Shown here piece after piece: positions 24,807-33,124 of a stretch of 64,000 nucleotides of DNA. Under the pieces are notes generated by a model. That model was not told where the DNA came from. It worked only from the letters and a program-made list of their open reading frames with translations, and searched no databases. The position numbers and the translations under genes are program-made. The stretch's first letter is position 1; every line of letters starts with the position of its first letter. The DNA lies in assembly GCF_029193595.2 (NCBI RefSeq), contig NZ_CP135052.1:2790001-2854000 (forward strand), written 5' to 3'. This DNA comes from Providencia hangzhouensis. Its GTDB lineage: Bacteria > Pseudomonadota > Gammaproteobacteria > Enterobacterales > Enterobacteriaceae.

Positions 24807-25568
24807 CTATTGGATACTGTAGCCACCATCAATAACCAAATTATGTCCGGTGATCATATCGGATGCATCACTGGCCAAAAATAATGCACATGCGGCAATT
24901 TCAGACGGTTCAGCAAAACGCCTTGCAGGAATTTTTTCTTTCATTTCATCACCTTTTTCACCTTCCCACGCTTTTTTGCCCAGTTCTGTCATCACAATAG
25001 TTGGTGAAATGGCGTTGGTTTGTATCCCTTTAGGGCTCCATTCAAGTGCTAATACTTGGGTTAAACCAATAATCGCTGCTTTACTCGCACAATAGGCGGC
25101 ATGTTGGTCTAAGGCAATCACGCCTGCTTGTGATGCCATATTAATAATCTTCCCTTTTCCATTATTAATCATGATATTACCTGCAGATTGGCAAACCAAA
25201 AAAGTCCCTTTTAAATTCACGTTCATGGTTAAATCCCAGTCTGACTCACTTAAATTTTCAGCGGGAGCAAGCGCTACAATTCCAGCACTATTGACGACAA
25301 TATCTAATGTACCATAATGCTCAATGACATGTTTTACCATCTGAGAAACCGCCTCAGAATTTGTGATATCACATTGAATACCAATTGAATTTTTTAATTT
25401 CTCTGCAATTTTCACTACTTTATCTGACTTATCAATTAACGCAATTTTAGCCCCTTTTTCGACATACAGTTGAGCAATCGCCAACCCAATGCCTGCAGCT
25501 CCCCCTGTAATTAAAGCGACCTTGCCATCAAGTGAAAAGTTGGTGTTATAGCCACTAAATTTTTTCAT
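24807..25568 (-). CDS. SDR-family dehydrogenase, possibly D-threitol dehydrogenase
   Basis: 253-residue classical short-chain dehydrogenase. NAD site GGAAGIG near 22; acidic DK near 43, favouring NAD; NSAG near 93; catalytic S-Y-K as the Ser in NMASQAG, then YCASK (Y158-K162). The N-terminus KKFSGYNTNFSL and the core VIALDQHAAYCASKAAIIGL resemble, from memory, proteins called D-threitol dehydrogenase or GolD. It would turn D-threitol into D-erythrulose, feeding the neighbouring kinase. AAGGAA ribosome site; monocistronic; convergent with tkt; its upstream region shares CATATGTTCA with the tetritol promoter. Other polyol substrates are possible. Confidence 0.72.
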   Translation of the reverse strand: MKKFSGYNTNFSLDGKVALITGGAAGIGLAIAQLYVEKGAKIALIDKSDKVVKIAEKLKNSIGIQCDITNSEAVSQMVKHVIEHYGTLDIVVNSAGIVALAPAENLSESDWDLTMNVNLKGTFLVCQSAGNIMINNGKGKIINMASQAGVIALDQHAAYCASKAAIIGLTQVLALEWSPKGIQTNAISPTIVMTELGKKAWEGEKGDEMKEKIPARRFAEPSEIAACALFLASDASDMITGHNLVIDGGYSIQ

Positions 25569-26034
25569 TTTAATTCCTTAATGTCATGATGTGATATTTA
25601 ATATATAGATGAAATAAATATAGTGTTGCCTTAGAGAGACAACAAAATATTAAGTGCAGATTAGATTACTTGGTATTATTAATATAATATTATCACTAGT
25701 TAAACTCTATATTATTTATGTAAAAAAAAGAGATATCTCTCAAATTAAATACCATCCTAAATTCTGAATGCACATATGTTCAAAATAATAATTTGAATGA
25801 ATATTTGTGCTTTATTTTCAACTGTACAAATCTTTCCTAGAACTCATCTACGTTGTCCTACTTCATTAGAAGTGTATTTTTTCTTCCCCTATAATTTTTC
25901 AATTAATTGGCGCATAATATTAGTTATATCTAAATTGATATTGAACAATATCAGCGCTGTATTATTGAGTAAGATATTGAATGAATATCATTTACACTAA
26001 ATGCTGCGCACTTAATTTATAGGTCATTGATAAT
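25569..26034. other. 466-bp AT-rich divergent intergenic region
   Basis: Lies between the SDR gene and fetA. No credible gene; a 67-codon frame at 25797 lacks a ribosome site and any family feature. Contains CATATGTTCA at 25773-25782. Nothing else recognised. Confidence 0.55.
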
Positions 26035-26688
26035 ATGGAACAAAGCAACTTGCTATTACAACTTAGTAACATTGGCTATAGCATTGAGCAAAAAACAATT
26101 CTTGATAATGTGCAGATTAACTTACAGGCAGGCGACTTTAAACTGATTACGGGTCCTTCCGGCTGCGGTAAAAGTACCTTATTAAAAATAGTGGCCTCGT
26201 TAATTTCACCTACTCAAGGAACGATTAAGTTTCAAGGGAAAGATATCAATACCATCCTCCCAGAAACTTATCGTCAGCAGGTTTCTTACTGTACTCAAAC
26301 GCCCACTTTATTTGGACAAACTGTGTATGACAACCTCGTTTTTCCCTATCAAATTCGAAAGTTGCTATTTAATAAAGACAAAGTCATCAGTGATTTGCAC
26401 CAATTTTCTCTACATGAATCTATTTTGGATAAAGGGATCAATGAACTCTCTGGAGGAGAAAAACAGCGTATTTCTCTTATTAGAAACTTACAATTTCTTC
26501 CGCAAGTCTTGCTATTAGATGAAATCACCAGTGCCCTTGATGAAGAAAACAAAATTATAGTGAATGAATTTATCCATCATTTAACGAGTGACAAAAAAAT
26601 AGGCGTGCTATGGGTAACTCATGACCAAGATGAAATCGCTCATACCAATGAAGTTATCACCCTTCCTGTTCATCACAACGAATCATAG
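26035..26688 (+). CDS. fetA: Iron efflux ABC transporter, ATP-binding subunit FetA
   Basis: 217-residue ABC ATPase. Walker A GPSGCGKST (about 40-48), Q-loop region YCTQTP near 88, signature LSGGEKQR near 138, Walker B VLLLDE near 157, and H-loop VTHD near 194. Paired with the FetB-type permease 10 bases downstream, it matches E. coli FetAB (YbbLM), linked to iron export and peroxide resistance. ATG start with a weak AGGT ribosome site. The name rests on the combination with fetB. Confidence 0.9.
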   Translation: MEQSNLLLQLSNIGYSIEQKTILDNVQINLQAGDFKLITGPSGCGKSTLLKIVASLISPTQGTIKFQGKDINTILPETYRQQVSYCTQTPTLFGQTVYDNLVFPYQIRKLLFNKDKVISDLHQFSLHESILDKGINELSGGEKQRISLIRNLQFLPQVLLLDEITSALDEENKIIVNEFIHHLTSDKKIGVLWVTHDQDEIAHTNEVITLPVHHNES

Positions 26689-26697
26689 GATATCACT

Positions 26698-27477
26698 GTG
26701 CATCAACCAACTATTTCCAATGAATCCTTAACCTTTTCAATCCTGTTAGTCCTCGTGGCTATTTTTATTAGCCATAAAGAAAAACTATCCCTTGAAAAAG
26801 ATATTATCTGGAGTACTTGCCGAGCGATTATTCAACTATTGATCGCTGGCTACATTCTAAAATATATTTTTAATGTTGATCACGAATTGCTCACGATTGC
26901 ATTGGTGATGTTTATTTGTGTCAATGCTGCGTGGAACGCTAAGAAAAGAAGCAAATATATTGATAAAATTTATGTTACTGCATTAATTGCCATTACCTCT
27001 GGCACATTTCTTACATTGTTAATTCTGATATTAACCAATGCCATTGCATTTACGCCTATGCAGGTAATTCCTATTACTGGAATGATTGCGGGTAACGCCA
27101 TGATTGCGGTAGGGTTATGCTTTAATAACCTTGGTCAACGGTTTTCAAGCCAGCAACAACAAATTCAAGAAATGCTTAGTTTAGGGGCAACGCCCAAAGT
27201 TGCTTCCGCTGCTATTATTCGTGACAGTATCCGAGCATCATTGATCCCAACGGTAGATTCTGCCAAAACAGTGGGAATTGTCAGCTTACCGGGCATGATG
27301 TCTGGGTTGATTTTCGCTGGAGTTGACCCATTACAAGCTGTTAAGTACCAGATTATGGTGACTTTTATGTTGTTAGGTACAGCAAGCCTTTCAACCATAC
27401 TGGCTGGGTATATGACCTATACAAAATTCTATAACCAACGCCACCAATTATTGGTTACAACTCTGAATAAACAATAA
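26698..27477 (+). CDS. fetB: Iron efflux ABC transporter, permease subunit FetB
   Basis: 259-residue inner-membrane protein with about seven spans of the UPF0014/FetB family. Landmarks: STCRAIIQLLIAGYIL near 40-56, VMFICVNAAWNAKKRSK near 80, PITGMIAGNAMIAVGLC near 130, EMLSLGATPK near 160, and SLPGMMSGLIFAGVDPLQAV near 200. GTG start, AGGA five to eight bases upstream, 9 bases after fetA: one unit. Followed by a GC-rich hairpin serving as terminator. Confidence 0.9.
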   Translation: MHQPTISNESLTFSILLVLVAIFISHKEKLSLEKDIIWSTCRAIIQLLIAGYILKYIFNVDHELLTIALVMFICVNAAWNAKKRSKYIDKIYVTALIAITSGTFLTLLILILTNAIAFTPMQVIPITGMIAGNAMIAVGLCFNNLGQRFSSQQQQIQEMLSLGATPKVASAAIIRDSIRASLIPTVDSAKTVGIVSLPGMMSGLIFAGVDPLQAVKYQIMVTFMLLGTASLSTILAGYMTYTKFYNQRHQLLVTTLNKQ

Positions 27478-27483
27478 CCTTCC

Positions 27484-27521
27484 GCCGCTTATTGGTCACC
27501 AACGATAAGCGGCACTTTCTT
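27484..27521 (+). terminator. Hairpin terminator between fetB and rbtR
   Basis: GCCGCTTAT and ATAAGCGGC, 9-bp perfect arms, with a weak T-rich tail (ACTTTCTTAAT) on the plus side. It may serve both converging genes. Confidence 0.65.
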
Positions 27522-27525
27522 AATA

Positions 27526-28560
27526 TCACTCTTTAACCACCCCCACAGGTAACACTTCAATTAATTGTGCTTTGCTATTTTCATTATCTATCAACTTAAA
27601 AATATGATTTAACATCGTTGGCACATCCTGTTTGACCATTTCGATGTCATTACCTAAAAGAGCAACAAAAGGATCCCAGTCAAAACAGCCTAAGTGGGGT
27701 TGCTGTGAACCGATATAGCCCTTTTTACCTAACCAATCAATAACCCCTTCTAATGAAATAGTTGAATTAATAAACAAACCGCATTTCACTATTTTCTGTG
27801 GATCATCATTATTCTGTTCAAAAAACTGTGAGAGTGATTTTTCAGCTTTTTCGGGGGCATAACCACAAGCCAAAATATTTTCTTGTGGAACCGTGATACC
27901 TTTTTCATTATGCGCATCAATAAACCCACGAATACGTTCACGTGTATTGTGGTCATGTTCACGACCACCAATAAAAATTAAAGCTTCATTTATTGATGTT
28001 TGAGACTTATTTTTGCTTAAAATACGTTGGGTTAAATTTTTTGCACCAAGATAGTTATTTGAAATAACCGAAGGCGCCAACGAGCCCGGTAAGTCTAAAT
28101 TTAAGGTCGAAACCCCCGAGGCTTGGCAAATTTCAGTAATTTTATCCGGGTTCGTTGCCCCTGTTGAAATCAACCAATCAACCTGATAAGAAATCATTGC
28201 GCGTGCAGCTTCTATTTCTAACTTTGGGTCACGCCGCGTACAAGTAATAATAGGAAACAGCCCCCTTTCACGCGCCATTTCTTCAAAATGCTCGACAATA
28301 GAGCCAAAATAGCGGTTGTCATACTTCGGAACCAACATACCAATTATTTTGGATTTATTACTGCGCAATAAGCTGGCTTGCTTGTTAACTGCATAATTTT
28401 GTTCTTCGGCGATGCGGATCACTTTTTCCGCAAGTTGTGCGCTAATTCGCCTTTTTTGCCAATTACCGTTGAGTATTGCACTCACTGCACTCGCTGAAAC
28501 CCCGGCTAATTCGGCAAGGTCATAGATCGTTGTTTTCTTATTTTGTCTGATCTTTGTCAC
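27526..28560 (-). CDS. rbtR: LacI-family regulator of the ribitol genes
   Basis: 344-residue LacI/GalR regulator. HTH TIYDLAELAGVSASAVSAIL at residues 11-30, hinge region near 60, then the periplasmic-binding-like ligand domain (KIIGMLVPKYDNRYFGSIVE near 71; LIFIGG near 195; LGCFDWDPFVALLG near 290). Divergent from rbtD by 234 bases, the same arrangement as rbtR in Klebsiella, so repression relieved by D-ribulose or ribitol is inferred. Starts at GTG with GGAG upstream. Confidence 0.82.
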   Translation of the reverse strand: MTKIRQNKKTTIYDLAELAGVSASAVSAILNGNWQKRRISAQLAEKVIRIAEEQNYAVNKQASLLRSNKSKIIGMLVPKYDNRYFGSIVEHFEEMARERGLFPIITCTRRDPKLEIEAARAMISYQVDWLISTGATNPDKITEICQASGVSTLNLDLPGSLAPSVISNNYLGAKNLTQRILSKNKSQTSINEALIFIGGREHDHNTRERIRGFIDAHNEKGITVPQENILACGYAPEKAEKSLSQFFEQNNDDPQKIVKCGLFINSTISLEGVIDWLGKKGYIGSQQPHLGCFDWDPFVALLGNDIEMVKQDVPTMLNHIFKLIDNENSKAQLIEVLPVGVVKE

Positions 28561-28794
28561 AGATTCTTATCTCCATTTTTTACTAGCTTGACACCAAAGT
28601 CGAAAAGTCGCAATACTGCTACATCGATTGAGCAAAATTGAAATTGATGATGCATGAGTTGATAAACTGCAAAATAAATACTATCAATCCATCGCATGTA
28701 GCCACCTATCCATTGTTGTGACTCATTGCTGTTTCATTAATTTCAGACGCTTTTCATTCTTACATTTCGCTAAAATATCCGATTGGAGTAAATT

Positions 28795-29523
28795 ATGGCT
28801 ATTTCTATTGAGAACAAAGTCGCAGCAATTACCGGAGCTGCCTCAGGTATCGGGCTTGAATGCGCACGTACACTGATCAAGGCGGGTGCAAAAGTCGTTC
28901 TAATTGACCGTGCTGAAGAGCGATTAAACCAACTTGTTGAGGAACTAGGTGAAAATGCGATTCCATTAGTAGTCGATTTAATGAAGCCAGAACAAGTTGA
29001 TGGAATGCTAGATGCCATCTTACAAAAAGCAGGCGGCTTAGATATTTTCCATGCTAATGCCGGTGCTTATATTGGCGGCCCTGTTGCTGAGGGTGACCCA
29101 GATGTATGGGATAAAGTTTTAAACTTAAACATTAATGCGGCCTTCCGTTGTGTTCGCGCAGTGCTACCTCATTTTATTGCCCAAAAATCAGGTGATGTAT
29201 TATTCACCAGCTCAATTGCAGGTGTGGTTCCAGTAATCTGGGAGCCGATTTACACTGCATCAAAATTTGCTGTCCAAGCCTTCGTCCATTCAACTCGCCG
29301 CCAAGTTTCTGAACATGGTGTCCGTGTTGGTGCGGTATTACCTGGCCCTGTAGTGACAGCCTTACTCGATGATTGGCCGAAAGAAAAAATGGAAGAAGCT
29401 CTGGCAAATGGTAGCTTAATGCAACCGATTGAAGTCGCTGAAGCCGTATTATTTATGCTAACTCGCCCACGCAATGTCACTATTCGTGACCTTGTTATTG
29501 TGCCAAACAGTGTTGATCTCTAA
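28795..29523 (+). CDS. rbtD: Ribitol 2-dehydrogenase
   Basis: 242-residue SDR enzyme oxidising ribitol (adonitol) to D-ribulose with [21 protein letters not shown] is the NAD-binding turn, [20 protein letters not shown] follows the NAG motif, [19 protein letters not shown] carries Ser and Tyr-x3-Lys, and [15 protein letters not shown] lies near the C-terminus. From memory it is nearly colinear with Klebsiella ribitol dehydrogenase, which is about 247 aa. GGAG ribosome site. First gene of the rbtD-rbtK unit, 45 bases before the kinase. Confidence 0.93.
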   Translation: MAISIENKVAAITGAASGIGLECARTLIKAGAKVVLIDRAEERLNQLVEELGENAIPLVVDLMKPEQVDGMLDAILQKAGGLDIFHANAGAYIGGPVAEGDPDVWDKVLNLNINAAFRCVRAVLPHFIAQKSGDVLFTSSIAGVVPVIWEPIYTASKFAVQAFVHSTRRQVSEHGVRVGAVLPGPVVTALLDDWPKEKMEEALANGSLMQPIEVAEAVLFMLTRPRNVTIRDLVIVPNSVDL

Positions 29524-29567
29524 CTTGTCACCTCGCAATTCATTGCAGTTAGCACCTTGGAGGGAAA

Positions 29568-31196
29568 ATGAATAATTCACATGCACGATTAAAAGATAAC
29601 GATAAAGTCGTTATTGGTATCGATGTTGGCACAGGCAGTGCACGCGCCGGGGTCTTTGATATGTCCGGCAATATGTTAGCATCTGCCAAACGCGATATTA
29701 CGCTCTTCCGTGATAACGCCAATTTCGCTGAGCAATCAAGTAACGAAATTTGGGAAGCGGTTTGTTATTGTGTCAAGCAAGCGATAGCATCATCAACAGT
29801 AAAACCACAACAAGTTGCAGGTATTGGCTTTGATGCAACCTGCTCACTGGTTGTCATTGGTTCAGATAAACATCCTATTACGGTTAGCCCATCGAATGAC
29901 CCTGAGCGCAATATTATTGTTTGGATGGATCACCGTGCAACAGAACAAGCTGAGCGCATTAATCAATTAAAGCACCCTGTTCTAAACTATGTTGGCGGTA
30001 AGATTTCGCCCGAAATGGAAACGCCTAAGATTTTATGGCTAAAAGAAAATTTACGTCAATCCTATGATAACGCATGGCAATTTTTTGATTTAGCCGATTT
30101 TTTAACTTGGAAATCAACTAGCTCCTTAGCTCGCTCAACCTGTACTGTCACCTGTAAGTGGACATATCTTGCCCATGAAAAACGTTGGGATGCAGGCTAC
30201 TTTCAACAGATTGGTCTATCTGAACTTGCCGATGAAAATTTCGCACGTATTGGTCAGCTTATTGTAGAACCAGGAACGCCTTGTGGTGAAGGCTTAACGG
30301 AAACCGCAGCCCAACAAATGGGATTACTAGCAGGGACACCTGTCGCTGCAGGCATGATAGATGCTCATGCAGGCGGTATTGGTACCGTTGGCGTAAATGG
30401 TGATGCAACCGCTAATATGGCATACGTATTTGGCACATCTTCATGCACGATGACAACGACTAAAGAACCCGTATTTATACCGGGTGTATGGGGTCCGTAT
30501 TTCAGTGCAATGGTACCGGGCATGTGGCTAAATGAAGGAGGCCAAAGTGCGGCTGGTGCTGCAATTGACCAGTTACTATCCTTACATCCCGCTTCAGTAC
30601 AAGCAAAACTTACGGCAAAAGAGCAAGGTAAACCCTTGCCTGTGATGTTAGCGGATTTAGTATTAGAAAAATCATCGTCACCATCACAGTCTGTTGAACT
30701 AGCTGAAAAAATACATGTGGTTCCTGAATTTTTAGGGAATCGAGCACCTTTTGCTGACCCTCATGCCAGAGCTGTCATTGCTGGATTAACCATGGATAAC
30801 AGCATGGAAAATTTACTTTCTTTCTATGTTGCTGGTCTGTGTGGAATTGGCTATGGATTACGACAAATCATTGAAGCACAAGCAAAATCTGGTGCTGCTA
30901 TTGAAAATATTGTTGTTAGTGGCGGTGCAGGACAGCACCCGTTGATCCGCCAGCTACTTGCTGATGCTTGTGGCGTTCCTGTGATTTCAACACAAGCCAG
31001 TGAACCAGTATTGCTAGGTTCTGCTATCCTTGGTGCCGTTGCAGGGAAAGTCTGTGAAGATGTCTCGCAAGCTATGGACCAATTTAGTGCTATCGACTTA
31101 ACCTACCAAACCAATGAAGCATATAAAAACCGCCATGATACAAGATTCGCCTCTTTCTTGCATTTGCAACAATGTGCTAGAGAATTAAAAGGTTAA
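29568..31196 (+). CDS. rbtK: D-ribulokinase (FGGY family)
   Basis: 542-residue FGGY kinase of the ribulokinase branch, making D-ribulose 5-phosphate. VVIGIDVGTGSARAGVFD near 15-32, GIGFDATCSLVVI near 88 (substrate site), WMDHRA near 125, PVAAGMIDAHAGGIGTVG near 260 (catalytic Asp), and VVSGGAGQHPLIRQLLADA near 450 (ATP site). The length is as in Klebsiella RbtK. GGAGG ribosome site. It is the last gene here; no RbtT-type permease follows, unlike in the Klebsiella operon. A strong terminator lies 35 bases downstream. Confidence 0.92.
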   Translation: MNNSHARLKDNDKVVIGIDVGTGSARAGVFDMSGNMLASAKRDITLFRDNANFAEQSSNEIWEAVCYCVKQAIASSTVKPQQVAGIGFDATCSLVVIGSDKHPITVSPSNDPERNIIVWMDHRATEQAERINQLKHPVLNYVGGKISPEMETPKILWLKENLRQSYDNAWQFFDLADFLTWKSTSSLARSTCTVTCKWTYLAHEKRWDAGYFQQIGLSELADENFARIGQLIVEPGTPCGEGLTETAAQQMGLLAGTPVAAGMIDAHAGGIGTVGVNGDATANMAYVFGTSSCTMTTTKEPVFIPGVWGPYFSAMVPGMWLNEGGQSAAGAAIDQLLSLHPASVQAKLTAKEQGKPLPVMLADLVLEKSSSPSQSVELAEKIHVVPEFLGNRAPFADPHARAVIAGLTMDNSMENLLSFYVAGLCGIGYGLRQIIEAQAKSGAAIENIVVSGGAGQHPLIRQLLADACGVPVISTQASEPVLLGSAILGAVAGKVCEDVSQAMDQFSAIDLTYQTNEAYKNRHDTRFASFLHLQQCARELKG

Positions 31197-31231
31197 TCAC
31201 GTTGATATGACACTCAAGTAATATTTGGACT

Positions 31232-31262
31232 AAAGAAAGCCGTAAACCGGCTTTCTTTAATA
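31232..31262 (+). terminator. Terminator of rbtDK
   Basis: AAAGAAAGCCG-TAAAC-CGGCTTTCTTT, 11-bp perfect stem with the U tract partly inside the 3' arm. Confidence 0.85.
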
Positions 31263-31320
31263 GAATTCGTTTTGCTTATCGAGCTTAATTTAATAGAAAA
31301 ACCTGCGCTATAGCTCACTT

Positions 31321-31710
31321 TTAGAAGCAATATCTTGTCCATAACGAATCGACCATTTCCTTTGGTACCAAATCGTAATCTCCCTCGACCATTGGAATAG
31401 ACAAGGAGACCTTCCCTTGTTTATCACTGTAAGCTTTCACAATGAATTTTTTATAGCCTTCTAGCCTTGCATTCTTAACTCGAAACACTTCGCCACATAC
31501 ATAACCTAAATCCCCTTTATCCGCAGTTTGGCGAATAAAATTATATTTCACATTTTTAAATGAAGCAGATTCTGGATAAGATAAATAGTCTTCAACGCTA
31601 CTCTTAGCCATTTTCACAAGATCAGGTGTAGGGGTATAGTTCAATGTCACACCTAAGATAAAAGAGCCCCCAGTTAACAATAAAATTGTGAGCAACTTTA
31701 TGATATTCAT
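31321..31710 (-). CDS. Membrane-anchored or secreted hypothetical protein
   Basis: 129 residues. One hydrophobic N-terminal segment (about 4-25) acts as signal or anchor; the rest should be periplasmic. The pattern KSSVEDYLSYPESASFKNV, later YVCGEVFRVKNARLEGYKKF, recalls a common small-domain family in proteobacterial hypotheticals, with SASF at a helix end and CGEV-x-KN. Two cysteines (in YVCGEV and the C-terminal YCF) may form a disulfide. No function known. Alone on its strand, with weak GAG ribosome site, between rbtK and a long AT-rich gap. Confidence 0.65.
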   Translation of the reverse strand: MNIIKLLTILLLTGGSFILGVTLNYTPTPDLVKMAKSSVEDYLSYPESASFKNVKYNFIRQTADKGDLGYVCGEVFRVKNARLEGYKKFIVKAYSDKQGKVSLSIPMVEGDYDLVPKEMVDSLWTRYCF

Positions 31711-32767
31711 ATTACTAAGCTCTCATTTATTCAATAACAAGCCAATTGACCAAAATGACCTAATAATTTCGCCCCAAAATATACTTAAGCAGTTATCTTC
31801 AGCCAATTGTAAATAAATAATAATTATTTTAATAACAACCAACCTTATCTATATAAGAATACCTTATTAGATAACTTGTTTTTCTAATTATTACCCCAGA
31901 TAACTGCTACCAACAAAGCGAATAAGTACAATTAGATTGATATGGGCTATTCGTATTTATACTTTATTTTACACACCTAATGAGTAAGTATACCAGTATT
32001 AAACTAAGAATATAAATAGTACTCGAAACATTAACTGTTTCAATTTGTATTTTTTTAACTAAAATAGTTTCAATTACCCAAAAACAGAAACAATAATAAG
32101 CCTTAACTGTTTATCATAACTTAACAAAAATAAACAAAAATATGTAATAAAACAATTCAATTCAATAATAGTCATGTCTAAATGTTAATTAACCCACTTA
32201 ATGAGTATTTTCACTCAATATAAGCGTAAAATAGAATTAATTAATAATAAATCCGTTATTTTCAATTAAAATTCATCTAGCTTATTTAGATATTATAAAA
32301 ACAAAAAATACCTAAAATTCAATTCACTACGAAATAACATATTAATTTGCATCATCTCTTAGCTTAATTTTTAGCATATCGTTAACGAGTATCTTTATTT
32401 CAGGCTAAATTAGCAATTTTATAGTACCCGTTAAAATGCAACGCAACCTAATCAATTGATTAATAAAACAAAAATAACAAATAAATTGATTAAAACGACG
32501 TTAACCATATGATAAAAAATAGTTAAAATCATCAACCCACCTTAAGAAACATAAGAATATTTAACTATATGCATATTGTAATTTACCATTGAATGCCTCT
32601 ATATCTCTTCTTTTACACAATTTTTGATATATCTGACCAATCAAAATTACAGAATATTCCTAGGATAATTGATGCATTTAACCAATACATAAAATTATCC
32701 GGCTAAATTTGACAAAATATTTTTTTTATCTCATGTAGCATTGCTTTCCAAAGAAAAAGGGTTAACC
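31711..32767. other. About 1.06-kb AT-rich region without recognisable genes
   Basis: The most AT-rich stretch of the window by eye, full of TTAATT, AATAAA and TTAACTGTTT-type words. No frame with ribosome site and family features on either strand, no tRNA, no clear repeat. Such sequence is typical of H-NS-silenced DNA; a small RNA cannot be excluded. Confidence 0.55.
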
Positions 32768-33055
32768 ATGACAAATACTCAATTACTATTACTTGCAACT
32801 AATAACATCAGAAATAACGTAGATCTAAGCCACTCTCAGGAATCTTATGTATACCAGTTTTACTATGCTAACGTCGTAGGTCACTTCGACAGCATTCAAA
32901 ATTTTCTTACTGTATTTAAACAGCAGACGAGCGCAATATTAGATGCATCACAACAATTAGCAGAACAGCGGCAGCAGATATACTCAACAGTTGAGTATTA
33001 TTTAGAAATAGCTGAAAAACGCTATATTGAAAGGAAAAAAATACTAGGCAATTAA
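32768..33055 (+). CDS. Hypothetical 95-residue helical protein
   Basis: Unrecognised. The protein is rich in Gln, Tyr and Asn, without Cys, and predicted helical in its second half (FDSIQNFLTVFKQQTSAILD, then QQLAEQRQQIYSTVEYYLEI). No signal peptide or membrane segment. The frame is open nine codons upstream from a TTG, but the ATG at 32768 is better placed relative to AAAAAGGG. It ends before a good terminator, which supports a real gene. It sits at the edge of the AT-rich gap, so it may be horizontally acquired. Confidence 0.5.
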   Translation: MTNTQLLLLATNNIRNNVDLSHSQESYVYQFYYANVVGHFDSIQNFLTVFKQQTSAILDASQQLAEQRQQIYSTVEYYLEIAEKRYIERKKILGN

Positions 33056-33072
33056 CTTAGCATTACAGTTGG

Positions 33073-33102
33073 AAAGGCCTACAAACCAAATGAGGCCTTT
33101 TA
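33073..33102 (+). terminator. Terminator between the hypothetical gene and the EEP gene
   Basis: AAAGGCCT and AGGCCTTT arms with a 12-base loop and a TATCG tail. The palindromic stem may serve both converging genes. Confidence 0.7.
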
Positions 33103-33124
33103 TCGAAAATTTCTCTGTAAGTGT

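Noticed and set aside
25797..26000. 67-codon frame before fetA
   Set aside because: No ribosome site; AT-driven Phe/Ile/Leu content; no recognisable domain. Region treated as intergenic.
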